A DNA stretch of 64,000 nt from Glutamicibacter ardleyensis. Its GTDB lineage: Bacteria > Actinomycetota > Actinomycetes > Actinomycetales > Micrococcaceae. The notes under the pieces were generated by a model. The model searched no databases, was not told where the DNA came from, and worked only from the letters and a program-made list of their open reading frames with translations. Both the position numbers and the translations under genes were made by a program. The DNA lies in the NCBI RefSeq assembly GCF_014644555.1, contig NZ_BMKX01000004.1:124001-188000 (forward strand), written 5' to 3'. Positions 17,660 to 25,666 of the stretch are shown one piece after another; the first letter of the stretch is position 1, and every line of letters begins with the position of its first letter.

Positions 17660-18513
17660 TAGGGTTCCAGGCTCTGTGCCTGCTCGATTTCGCTCACGGT
17701 GGGATGGCGCAGGATCTGCAACGGCTTAGCCTCAGCGTTCCAATTGATCAGACCCAATTGCTGGAAGGAAGCGAGCCAGCCTTCCATAGGCCAGATTGCC
17801 CAGCGCTGCCGGAAAATCTTGGCATTCTGGACGATGTCCGCAAAATGGTTCAGCGGCGGCTTGTACACCGAGTGATGCTGGTGGAAGATGACCGCGCTGC
17901 TGAAAGTCACCGCAAGACCCTGTGCACGCGCGGCCAGGGCGAAGTCGGTGTCTTCGCCTCCGTATCCGCCGTAGCCGGTGCTGAATCCGCCAAGCCGCGC
18001 GAAGTCCCGGGCGTGGATGGCGAATCCCAAGGACCAGAACATTTCGTGATGCTCGCAAGGAGTGTTACGTGGAAGATCTGCCCGCGCGTGGTGCGCGACC
18101 GAAAGCTCCGCAAGCCGCTGATCGGCAGGCGTGGGCCCGGGTTCCAAAGGCTGGCGCAGATAGCGCGGTTCGGCCATCACCAGCCCGCGGTGCTCTGCCA
18201 AGGTTTCGAGCAGCTCGGACAAAGCAGGTTGCGCGGGGATGCAATCGACATCCAGGAACACCAGCCGATCCGAGCGTGCCGCGTGCGCTGCAGCATTGCG
18301 GGCGCGGGCCAGCGGAAGTCCGCTTTCGTGCGGCAAGGAAGGCAGATGGATAATCCGCAGTGGAAGCGTGCAGGCCACCGGCTCAGGCCGCGGATCATCC
18401 ATGTACACCACCACCACTTCCTGCGGCCGACAGGTGCTGCGCTGCACCCCGTCTAGCAGCCGCTGCAGGTGGCCGGCTCGGCCATGGGCAATGACCAAAA
18501 CTGAAAATTCCAT
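17656..18513 (-). CDS. GT2-type glycosyltransferase
   Basis: A 285-residue GT-A-fold enzyme. The N-terminus reads FSVLVIAHGRAGHLQRLL, the metal-binding motif is DVD in RLVFLDVDCIPA (about 95-106), and GFSTGYGGYGGEDTDFALAA near 190-209 matches the C-terminal galactosyltransferase-type motif (Glyco_transf_7C). It uses a nucleotide sugar and a divalent metal. It lies on the opposite strand inside the glycosyltransferase group, convergent with the MurG-like gene and divergent from the next one, with about 100 bases between starts. Confidence 0.87.
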   Translation of the reverse strand: MEFSVLVIAHGRAGHLQRLLDGVQRSTCRPQEVVVVYMDDPRPEPVACTLPLRIIHLPSLPHESGLPLARARNAAAHAARSDRLVFLDVDCIPAQPALSELLETLAEHRGLVMAEPRYLRQPLEPGPTPADQRLAELSVAHHARADLPRNTPCEHHEMFWSLGFAIHARDFARLGGFSTGYGGYGGEDTDFALAARAQGLAVTFSSAVIFHQHHSVYKPPLNHFADIVQNAKIFRQRWAIWPMEGWLASFQQLGLINWNAEAKPLQILRHPTVSEIEQAQSLEPY

Positions 18514-18617
18514 GTTGTTCCTCGGCTCCCTGGCACTTACCCGGCGCTGCCGGGCAGATGGACAAATCCGTACGGCTCGACATTACTCAAAAGAACACTC
18601 GCAAAGCAGGATCCACC

Positions 18618-19781
18618 ATGACTTCTCAGATTACGTCCAACATCATCCGCGTCGCTTCGGTACCCAGCGACCAGATCTACATCCGCCACCTGGAATCCTG
18701 CCACGGCCAGCGGCGCCCGCAGATTCTCCGGTTGCCGGATCCGGTGCCTGCCCGGGGCTCGCGCAGCAGACAATCCCCGTGGTGGCCGCCGGTCATGCTC
18801 AGCGCCCAATGGGTCCGGGACCATCATGACTCCTTTGACCTGATGCATGTCCACTTCGGTTTTGATGCGCTGGATCCCCAGCAGCTTCGCGAAACCATGG
18901 CAGAGCTGCGCCGCTGGGGCAAGCCGCTGGTATATACCGTGCACGACTTGATCAATCCGCACCAACCGGATTCGGCCGCGCATCTGGCCCTGCTGGATGT
19001 GCTCATCACCGGTGCAGATGAGCTGATCACCTTGACCGATGGCGCAGCGGCCGCAATTGCTGCCCAATGGGGCCGGCAAGCCCATGTGCTGCCGCATCCT
19101 CATGTGCTGGACTTTGCAGTGATGGAGCGGATTCGCCAGAGCCGGCGAACGCAGCGGGCACAGGATCCCCAGCGTCTGCGGCGGGTGGGTGTGCATTTGA
19201 AGGGGCTGCGCGCCAATATTTCCCCGGCGATCCTCGAACCGCTGGCGCGGATTGTCGCGGAAATCCCGAACGCGGTACTGCAAGTTAATATCCACCGCCA
19301 GGTGCTGGATCCAGATAGCAGCGAATACCGCGAGGAGCTGGCACGGCTGCTCACCGGCGGCCAGCTGAAAGGAAAATGGGAGCTGGTTTCCCATGAGTAC
19401 TTCAGCCACCAGGAGCTGTGCGAGTATTTTGCTTCTCTGGACGTCAACGTCTTGCCTTATCAGTTCGGGACGCATTCGGGCTGGCTCGAAGCCGCCTTGG
19501 ACGCCGGAACGGCGGTGGTTGTTCCCTTGTGCGGCCAGTATGCAGGACAGCATCCCTCGCTGGCCGCGTACCGCTGGAACGCGGACCAAGTCGAGGAGGA
19601 GTCGCTGCGTGCTGCAGTGCGCCGGCAGGTCGCCATGGAATTCATTCCGGGCATGGGGGCCGCCGAACGCCAAGAGCAACGCGAAGCGCTGGCCGAAGCC
19701 CATCAACGCATCTATGCGACTTTGCTGGGCAGACGCAAGACATCGCCTAAAACCGGCTCCAGTGCCGCCGGTGCCCGGTGA
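18618..19781 (+). CDS. Glycosyltransferase, GT-B fold
   Basis: A 387-residue protein. Segments DLMHVHFGFDALDP and KPLVYTVHDLINPHQPD are the N-terminal-domain elements of GT4-like enzymes, and YFSHQELCEYFASLDVNVLPYQFGTHSGWLEAALDAGTAVVVP corresponds in layout to the donor-binding region, with GTHSGWLEAALDAG as the glycine-rich part. The classical EX7E is weak, so it belongs to a divergent group. ATG at 18618 has AGGA six bases upstream; an in-frame ATG at 18558 lacks one. Fourth glycosyltransferase in a row; no transporter or polymerase accompanies them. Confidence 0.8.
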   Translation: MTSQITSNIIRVASVPSDQIYIRHLESCHGQRRPQILRLPDPVPARGSRSRQSPWWPPVMLSAQWVRDHHDSFDLMHVHFGFDALDPQQLRETMAELRRWGKPLVYTVHDLINPHQPDSAAHLALLDVLITGADELITLTDGAAAAIAAQWGRQAHVLPHPHVLDFAVMERIRQSRRTQRAQDPQRLRRVGVHLKGLRANISPAILEPLARIVAEIPNAVLQVNIHRQVLDPDSSEYREELARLLTGGQLKGKWELVSHEYFSHQELCEYFASLDVNVLPYQFGTHSGWLEAALDAGTAVVVPLCGQYAGQHPSLAAYRWNADQVEEESLRAAVRRQVAMEFIPGMGAAERQEQREALAEAHQRIYATLLGRRKTSPKTGSSAAGAR

Positions 19782-19939
19782 TCTGCGCGGTTAGCTTCCG
19801 AGCCATGCCGGCGGTTGCTTCGATGCGCAGCGGTGTGTGGACCTGCTAGCTGGCAATCCACTGAGTACGGCTTTGCACGGCGCTGAAAATCTGTAGCGTG
19901 GAAAGCGACCTGAACATCCCGATTCCAAGGAGCTGAAGC

Positions 19940-20416
19940 ATGGCCAACGAAGAGGTAGACAAAGTTATCGGCATCATCAACGATGTGCGCATCGGCATGG
20001 TCGCGACCCAGAGCCAAGGGCGTCTGGTCAGCCGCCCGCTGACGGTCATCGACGTGAAAGAAGACGGAGATCTATGGTTCTTCTCTACCGCGCAGTCGGA
20101 TATCGTTCGTGAATTCGAGACGCAGGACCTGGTGAACGTCTCGTTCTCCGGAAACAAGGAGTGGGTCTCGGTCAGCGGACGCGCATCGGTGGTGCGCGAC
20201 GTGGCGAAGAAAAAGGAACTATGGAATCCCATGGTGGAAACCTTTGCCACCGATGGCCCTGAATCGCCTGAGACGGTGCTGCTGCGCGTGGATTCCGAAT
20301 CCGCGGAGTACTGGAAGAATCCAGGTGGCGCAGCAAGCTTGGTCGCCGGGTGGGTGAAGCATAAACTCACCGGCAAGAATGCCGAGCCGGGGGATTCGAA
20401 TACCGTGCAGCTATAG
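19940..20416 (+). CDS. PNPOx-like general stress protein (GSP26 type)
   Basis: A 158-residue split-barrel flavin-binding-type protein. Typical blocks are IGMVATQSQGRLVSRPLTV, GDLWFFSTAQSDIVREF, NVSFSGNKEWVSVSGRASVV, and the tail ESAEYWKNPGGAASLV, which is characteristic of the B. subtilis YdaG/GSP26 group. Probably binds FMN or F420-like cofactors; physiological substrate unknown. AAGGAG precedes the ATG. A TAGCGT -10-like hexamer (19894-19899) lies 40 bases upstream. Followed by a strong terminator. Confidence 0.88.
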   Translation: MANEEVDKVIGIINDVRIGMVATQSQGRLVSRPLTVIDVKEDGDLWFFSTAQSDIVREFETQDLVNVSFSGNKEWVSVSGRASVVRDVAKKKELWNPMVETFATDGPESPETVLLRVDSESAEYWKNPGGAASLVAGWVKHKLTGKNAEPGDSNTVQL

Positions 20417-20457
20417 CCGTGTGAACACCATGGCACCGCATTGATCCATAACACTAT

Positions 20458-20490
20458 CGGCCTCCGATTCCCGCAAGGGTTCGGAGGCCG
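20458..20490 (+). terminator. Terminator after the PNPOx-like gene
   Basis: CGGCCTCCGA pairs with TCGGAGGCCG around an inner CCC-GCAA-GGG hairpin. Confidence 0.87.
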
Positions 20491-20589
20491 TTGCCGCTTA
20501 GTGCGGTAGGCAGTAGATCATCGCGCTTGAAGCCGTGGTGCCTTCGCCAAGGCTCAAAGGCTGGCTACCCAAGGGGTAAACATGCACAT

Positions 20590-20622
20590 GGCGCCCCATG
20601 ATCCGAAGATCCATGGGGCGCC
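20590..20622 (-). terminator. Terminator after the CsbD gene
   Basis: GGCGCCCCATG pairs with its complement, with an inner ATC/GAT pair and a CGAA loop, 13 bases beyond the CsbD stop. Confidence 0.85.
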
Positions 20623-20635
20623 AGGTGCTAGGCAA

Positions 20636-20830
20636 CTACTTCGTCAGGTCGTCTTTGACATCCTTGGCAGCGTCCTTGACGTTTTCGCCAGCCTGCTTGG
20701 TGTGCGCAGCAGCCTGGTCCTTGGCGCCCTCGGCCTGCAGACTTTCGTTGTCAGTTGCATCGCCAATCGATTCCTTGGCTTTTCCAGATACTTCCTGAGC
20801 CTTGTTCTGGATTTTATCTCCGATACCCAT
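20636..20830 (-). CDS. CsbD-family stress protein
   Basis: A 64-residue hydrophilic protein with the CsbD pattern: GDKIQNKAQEVSGKAKESIGDATDN followed by an alanine/lysine/aspartate-rich helical tail. CsbD-like proteins are among the most strongly stress-induced small proteins in many bacteria; biochemical function unknown. AGGAGG is placed eight bases before the ATG at 20830 (a GTG two codons earlier overlaps that spacer). Confidence 0.93.
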   Translation of the reverse strand: MGIGDKIQNKAQEVSGKAKESIGDATDNESLQAEGAKDQAAAHTKQAGENVKDAAKDVKDDLTK

Positions 20831-21089
20831 GGTCACTACCTCCTGTTTGGATCTGGTACTTACAATTGGAACTATAGAACTAATCGCACATCCGCTGTTT
20901 TAAACTGAATACCAGCTGGGAACCAGCGGCTCCCACGCCGGATAAGCCTGGTGATCTTTACTTCCGGTACTTTCACGCGCAACCCAAAACGTAGGCTTGA
21001 GCTAACCCTTTGCACCATCGGCACCTTAAAGGCGTAGGGTGTAAGCAAGTTTTATTTACCAGCATTCAACGCACGGCGGAGTCAACGCA

Positions 21090-21308
21090 ATGACCGATAT
21101 CAATCTCAACCTGGCGCTATCCAAGTCCCAAATTTCAGACCTTGTTAATGCCTTGGAAGATCACCGCGACGATTTTCTGCGCAAGGCCGTCGAAGCCCAA
21201 AATGGCTTCGGACTGGATCCCGAGTACTGGAAGTCCCGGGCAGGAGATATCGACGCGACATTGCTGACCGTGCGATCCGCTATCAGGATGAGCATCGGCC
21301 AGGACTAG
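21090..21308 (+). CDS. Unknown 72-residue protein, family B (copy 1)
   Basis: A small helical protein sharing the pattern L-x-L-(S/T)-K-x-Q-(I/L)-x-DLVNALED-(H/Y)-RDDF and GFGLD-x-x-YW-x-SR with the gene at 32208. GGAG lies 11 bases before the ATG. It faces a copy of the WKYSAVAH family at 21387, exactly as its paralogue faces another copy at 32468. No known domain; cytoplasmic. Function unknown. Confidence 0.75.
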   Translation: MTDINLNLALSKSQISDLVNALEDHRDDFLRKAVEAQNGFGLDPEYWKSRAGDIDATLLTVRSAIRMSIGQD

Positions 21309-21386
21309 CTTGTTGAGGTTCATGAGCAGCGAATTTCCGGCACGCGTGCTGGCGTTGCCTGCCGCGGATGCCGGTATTGCCAGGTT

Positions 21387-21830
21387 CTAAAGCCGTGTGG
21401 AGGTCCGCTGATACACGGTAGCCTGCTGGAATTCCGAGGTGTCAAAGACCGGCAGGATATGGGCGACCGCGCTGTATTTCCAGTAGCGGATTCTGAACGT
21501 CGCCATGCCGCCCAGTTCCAGAGCATCAACGAAATTTCCGAAGGACATACTGCGTGCCGATTCCTCGACGACCTGCAGCGCGGCGGAAGTCTCGGAGACG
21601 TGGATAAAACGCAGGTCTTGGGAATCCTCGTCGACCATCGCGACAAGTACGGCTCCCGGATGAACCGACACGAGCCCCATGACATCTTCCAATGGCTCCG
21701 AGGGCAGAGTCATCACGATCGCCATGCCTTCTTTCCAGCCGTGGCGTGCAAGATACTTCCGGCCCTCGCGCGAGTCCAGCAATAGGGTCACACGCTCAGC
21801 GGTTTTGGATCTGACGATATGTCCGGGCAT
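21387..21830 (-). CDS. Unknown protein, WKYSAVAH family (copy 2)
   Basis: A 147-residue paralogue of the gene at 13150, sharing HIVRSKTAERVTLLLDSREGR, EDVMGLVSVHPGAVLVAM, FIHVSETSAAL and FRIRYWKYSAVAHILPVFD. The start is ATG-Pro-Gly at 21830 behind GGAGGTAGT; an upstream in-frame extension to 22010 is not conserved among the copies. Convergent with the 72-residue family B gene. Function unknown. Confidence 0.78.
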   Translation of the reverse strand: MPGHIVRSKTAERVTLLLDSREGRKYLARHGWKEGMAIVMTLPSEPLEDVMGLVSVHPGAVLVAMVDEDSQDLRFIHVSETSAALQVVEESARSMSFGNFVDALELGGMATFRIRYWKYSAVAHILPVFDTSEFQQATVYQRTSTRL

Positions 21831-22142
21831 TAGAACTACCTCCACTTGTGAACGATATTTCGAGTGCTCCCCATGGTGTGCCGCGAAAACACCCACTGCC
21901 ATCGATGAAGGAATTCCTGCGCCGGCTATCGGTGAATCTGGCACTGCCTTGAATGTAGCAGGTGTGGCACGGTTCATATTTAAGTGGTTAATCCTTCTCA
22001 GATTATTCACAGCTATAGAGCGGCTCGTGACTGGATCGGCTTAAGGGCGACCCAATCGGAAGCACCTTATCAGGGGCCTATCAGCTTGCTCCATGACACG
22101 GGGGATTGCTCTACACTGGCCCGAAAGTGCAGGAGGATATTC
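21831..22142. other. Divergent intergenic region
   Basis: Contains the leader of the WKYSAVAH copy 2 (minus; conserved GAGCACTCGAA and GTGGAGGTAGT) and the upstream region of the acyl-CoA dehydrogenase-like operon, whose AGGAGG lies at 22131-22136. No gene seen. Confidence 0.5.
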
Positions 22143-23204
22143 ATGCGACACAGGCCAGTGAAATTCGGTGCAACGCCCGGATGCGCGGACTCGGAACCAG
22201 AAACTGCGTGGTGGCCAGCCGGGCCGTCAATACTCGAAGCCGCCGGCGAATGCCAAGGTGACCCAGCCACCGTGCTCCGGGCGCTGGCACGCGCGACGGT
22301 GGATCCGCCGGTACCTGGACAGGGAAGCACCGTTCAATTATGGGAATTCCTCGCCTCGCTTGGCGCCATCGACTTGGTGGCCGCGCGCAGCGTGGAACCG
22401 CACTTCGATGCCGCAGCCATCCTGGGCGAAGCGGGCAAGCCGTGGCAGCCGGGTCAAACGTGGGGTGTCTATGCGGCCGAAGGTCCCGGCAGCACACTGG
22501 AGGCCACCGCAGATGATCACGGTCAATGGGAGCTGAACGGTATTAAGCCATGGTGTTCGCTCGCAGGCCAGATTTCCCATGCACTGATCAGCGCGCACAC
22601 TGCCCAAGGGCGCAGGCTGTTCACCGTGCAGCTGGACCAGCCCGGCATCCATGCCGAAACCGGCAATTGGATCAGCCGTGGCATGGCCCGGCTGCCCAGC
22701 GGGTCGGTGCGCTTTGCCTCGGTGAAGGCAAAGCCGGTAGGTCCGGCTGGTTGGTATCTAGACCGGGCGGGCTTCGCCGTCGGCGGGGCCGGCGTGGCGG
22801 CCTGCTGGTTCGGGGGAGCAAGTGGAATCTTCCGCCACCTGCTGGAGAGCTCCGCCAAGAGAGAGCCAGATCAACTGGCGCTGGCCTGGCTCGGCGAAGC
22901 TGACCGGCTGCTGGCCGGAGGTGCCCAGGTACTTCATCATGCGGCCGGACTAGCCGACAGCGGTGCACTTGACGCAATGCATGCAGCCCGCGTGCGCGGC
23001 CACATCGCCCAGCTATGCGGACGGGTCCTGCAGATCAGTGCCGAAGCAACCGGGCCAGGTCCGCTGGCTACAGATGAAAACCACGCACGGCGCGTGGCTG
23101 ACCTGGGGATCTATGTGCGCCAGCACCATGGTGCCCGCGATGATGCGGCACTGGGACGGATGGTTCTTCAGCAGCATGCCCGAGCAGGTGCATTGCCATG
23201 GTGA
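22143..23204 (+). CDS. Acyl-CoA dehydrogenase-like protein
   Basis: A 353-residue protein with the acyl-CoA dehydrogenase fold: an N-terminal helical part, a middle beta-domain (WGVYAAEGPGSTLEATADDHG, then ELNGIKPWCSLAGQISHALIS) and C-terminal helices (VRGHIAQLCGRVLQISAEATG). The family catalytic glutamate is not obvious, so it may not be a classical fatty-acyl dehydrogenase. It should bind FAD and act on a CoA- or carrier-bound, or otherwise activated, substrate. ATG at 22143 follows AGGAGG by six bases. Its end overlaps the next gene by seven bases, and it begins a three-gene operon. Confidence 0.82.
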   Translation: MRHRPVKFGATPGCADSEPETAWWPAGPSILEAAGECQGDPATVLRALARATVDPPVPGQGSTVQLWEFLASLGAIDLVAARSVEPHFDAAAILGEAGKPWQPGQTWGVYAAEGPGSTLEATADDHGQWELNGIKPWCSLAGQISHALISAHTAQGRRLFTVQLDQPGIHAETGNWISRGMARLPSGSVRFASVKAKPVGPAGWYLDRAGFAVGGAGVAACWFGGASGIFRHLLESSAKREPDQLALAWLGEADRLLAGGAQVLHHAAGLADSGALDAMHAARVRGHIAQLCGRVLQISAEATGPGPLATDENHARRVADLGIYVRQHHGARDDAALGRMVLQQHARAGALPW

Positions 23205-24574
23205 CGTTCAGCCACACTGACCAAGGCACCGCGGCCGCGCAATGGAATGCCCATGGCTTGGGAGACCTGGAGCAGCTGGATCTTTCCCGGGTATTTACCC
23301 AAGGCACCAAGCTGGTAGTCCTGGCAGCGCATCCAGATGACGAGACACTCGGTGCAGGCGGCCTGATCCACCAAGCGGTGAAAATGGGCCTGGAGGTGAC
23401 GGTTTTGGTTTGCACGTTAGGCGAGGCGTCGCATCCGGAATCCGCCACGCATTCGCCGGCCCAATTGGCCGCCGTGCGTGAAGCAGAACTTGAGCAGGCC
23501 ATGGCGCTGCTGCGCGCTGAGGCCAAGGCAAGCGGTGCAGTGCACTTGCGCTGCCTTCGGTTGCCCGATGGGCACTTGCCTTCGCACGCCACCGAGATTG
23601 GGGCAGCACTGCGTGAAATCACCGAGGACGGACCCTTTGTGGTAGCCAGTACTTACCGCAGTGACGGGCACCCCGATCATGAGGTGCTCGGTCGCCTTGC
23701 AGCGAAAATCTGTGCAGAGCTGTCCTTATGCCATCTGGAATTTCCCATCTGGTACTGGCATTGGGCTGCCCCGGGCACCGAGGTGCGCTGGCGGCATTGG
23801 ACCCAGCTTGCATTGGATGAACAAACGGTGCAGGCCAAGCGCCGGGCGCTGGCCGCGCACACATCCCAAACGCAGCCGCTATCGAGCCTGCCCGGGGATG
23901 AGGTGCTGCTCGATAGCCAATTTCTGGAGCACTTCCACGGTCCGCGGGAAATCTTCCGGCTTACCTGGCCAGGCGACAAGGATGCAGCTGCCGCCTCCCA
24001 GGTGTTTGATGAGCTGTATGCCCAGCGGCCGGACCCGTGGAACTACAAGGACAGCCACTACGAGCAGCGCAAGCAAGAAATCATGATGGCCTCGCTGCCG
24101 CGCCGCCGCTATCGCTCCGTATTGGAATTAGGGTGTTCCATTGGAATGCAAACGGCCGCGTTGGCTAAGCGAAGCGGCCAATTGCTGGCTGTTGATGCCA
24201 GCGCCGAGGCACTGGCCCACGCAGGCGAGCAGGTGACCGGCATGGAACATGTGAGCCTGCGCCAAGCGACGTTGCCGGGGCAATGGCCGCACTGCGACCC
24301 CGCATCAATGGACTTGGTGGTGCTCAGCGAAATTGGCTACTTCTTGGCCGCGGATGAATTAGCCGAAGTTCTCCAGCACTGTGCCACGGTGCTTGAACCC
24401 GGCGGCGAACTGGTGCTGTGCCACTGGCTGCATCCCATTGAAGGCTGGCCGCTGGATGGAAAAGCCGTGCATCGTATGGCCGGCGCGTGGATTTGGGAAG
24501 CCGCAGTAGTTCATCAGGAACAAGATTTCTTGCTTGAAATACTGCGCAAGCCGGCAGGCCGCCATGGGTCGTAA
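23198..24574 (+). CDS. PIG-L deacetylase fused to SAM methyltransferase
   Basis: A 458-residue two-domain enzyme. Residues 35-255 are a PIG-L-type zinc deacetylase with the metal motif AHPDDE (44-49) and the downstream HPDH (158-161). Residues 278-450 form a class I methyltransferase resembling NodS-type enzymes: DPWNYKDSHYEQRKQEIM, SAM motif ELGCSIG (310-316), LLAVDASAEAL and MDLVVLSEIGYFL. PIG-L enzymes remove acetyl from N-acetylglucosaminyl groups; NodS N-methylates a deacetylated sugar. The fusion suggests deacetylation followed by methylation of the same amino sugar, which is inference. Overlaps both neighbours in the operon. Confidence 0.9.
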   Translation: MVTFSHTDQGTAAAQWNAHGLGDLEQLDLSRVFTQGTKLVVLAAHPDDETLGAGGLIHQAVKMGLEVTVLVCTLGEASHPESATHSPAQLAAVREAELEQAMALLRAEAKASGAVHLRCLRLPDGHLPSHATEIGAALREITEDGPFVVASTYRSDGHPDHEVLGRLAAKICAELSLCHLEFPIWYWHWAAPGTEVRWRHWTQLALDEQTVQAKRRALAAHTSQTQPLSSLPGDEVLLDSQFLEHFHGPREIFRLTWPGDKDAAAASQVFDELYAQRPDPWNYKDSHYEQRKQEIMMASLPRRRYRSVLELGCSIGMQTAALAKRSGQLLAVDASAEALAHAGEQVTGMEHVSLRQATLPGQWPHCDPASMDLVVLSEIGYFLAADELAEVLQHCATVLEPGGELVLCHWLHPIEGWPLDGKAVHRMAGAWIWEAAVVHQEQDFLLEILRKPAGRHGS

Positions 24575-25316
24575 TACGTTAGACGCCATCGCCGTCGTTG
24601 TTCCGGCGCACAATGAGGCTGACCATGTTGACGGGTGCCTTCGGTCGCTGGGATCTGCCATGGAGCGTTTTGCCTCAACCCATCCGGAAGTACTTGTGAC
24701 AGTGACCTTCGTATTGGATTCGTGCACCGATAAAACTTCGGAAATAATCCAGCGCCATGGCGCCGCCGACCCGCGGATTGCAGGACTTTGTGTCCAGCAT
24801 CGCAATGTCGGTGCCAGCCGTGCTGCTGGCGTGCGGCACGCGGTGAATGAACTGGCTCCGCTCGCCAGCGGCGGCTCACTTTGGGTTGCTTGCACCGATG
24901 CAGATACCCGGGTTCCGGAGCATTGGCTGGATTCCATTGCCAGATACCACGCGGCCGGAGCGGATGCAGTCACCGGAACCGTCGAACCGGATCGCCGAGA
25001 GCTGGATCCTGGCATCTTTGCGCTGTGGCAGGCAGCCTACCGTCCGGTCGACGGGCATCACCACATCCATGGAGCCAACTTCGCGGTCAGTGCCGCGGCC
25101 TATGAGGCGGTGGGTGGTTTTCAACCGTTGGAGGCAGGGGAGGATATTGCGCTGGTCAGCGCACTGCGCCACGCCGGGTACCGGGTGGATGCCTCGGCGT
25201 CGCTGCACGCGGTGACTTCAGGTCGGTTGCGCGGCAGGCTCCGCGAGGGTTTCGCGGATTATTTGGCCACCTTGGCGGGCCACGGCACCCGCGTCGGCTC
25301 GCGGGCCGGCAAGTGA
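24564..25316 (+). CDS. GT2 glycosyltransferase
   Basis: A 250-residue GT-A-fold enzyme: AIAVVVPAHNEADHVDGCL at the N-terminus, metal motif DAD in VACTDADTRVP, and a late GEDIALVSALRHAG region holding the catalytic acidic residue. ATG at 24564 overlaps the end of the fusion gene by 11 bases, so translation is coupled. No membrane anchor is evident. It is the last gene of the operon, closed by an 18-base-stem terminator. Acceptor and donor unknown; the nearby deacetylase suggests an N-acetylhexosamine. Confidence 0.87.
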   Translation: MGRNTLDAIAVVVPAHNEADHVDGCLRSLGSAMERFASTHPEVLVTVTFVLDSCTDKTSEIIQRHGAADPRIAGLCVQHRNVGASRAAGVRHAVNELAPLASGGSLWVACTDADTRVPEHWLDSIARYHAAGADAVTGTVEPDRRELDPGIFALWQAAYRPVDGHHHIHGANFAVSAAAYEAVGGFQPLEAGEDIALVSALRHAGYRVDASASLHAVTSGRLRGRLREGFADYLATLAGHGTRVGSRAGK

Positions 25317-25360
25317 AGGCTGGACGGGCGCCGGAAAATGATCCGGCGCCCGTCCAGCCT
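25317..25360. terminator. Strong bidirectional terminator
   Basis: A perfect 18-base stem starting AGGCTGGACGGGCGCC with an eight-base loop begins right after the GT2 stop codon and lies 11 bases from the stop of the convergent DUF4235 gene. Confidence 0.92.
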
Positions 25361-25371
25361 CAGGTCTTGTC

Positions 25372-25629
25372 CTAGTGCTTGGCAGCCTTGAGCTCCAAGT
25401 TCCGTGTCCAACGCTTCGTCAACGCCTGGATGCACGCGGCGCTCGCACCGGAGATCACCGCGAATGCCACGACCTTGCCCAGCGTCGCTTGCTGCTGTTT
25501 GTCCGGGTTTGCCAGCGACGGAGGCTGCTCGCCGGTGGCCTTTTTCCAGACGCTGCCCACCACTTTGGCACCCAGCCAACCGGTGATCAGCGAGGCGAGG
25601 GTTCCGAGCAATTTGACGATGATTTTCAT
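25372..25629 (-). CDS. DUF4235 membrane protein
   Basis: An 85-residue protein with two hydrophobic segments (about 5-24 and 50-66) separated by a charged loop (KKATGEQPPS), matching DUF4235, a small actinobacterial membrane family of unknown function. AAGGAA precedes the ATG. It lies 37 bases downstream of ligD on the same strand and may be co-transcribed. Confidence 0.83.
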   Translation of the reverse strand: MKIIVKLLGTLASLITGWLGAKVVGSVWKKATGEQPPSLANPDKQQQATLGKVVAFAVISGASAACIQALTKRWTRNLELKAAKH

Positions 25630-25666
25630 GAGTTTTCCTTCCGTAGGTTACTGATGGTCAAAATTT

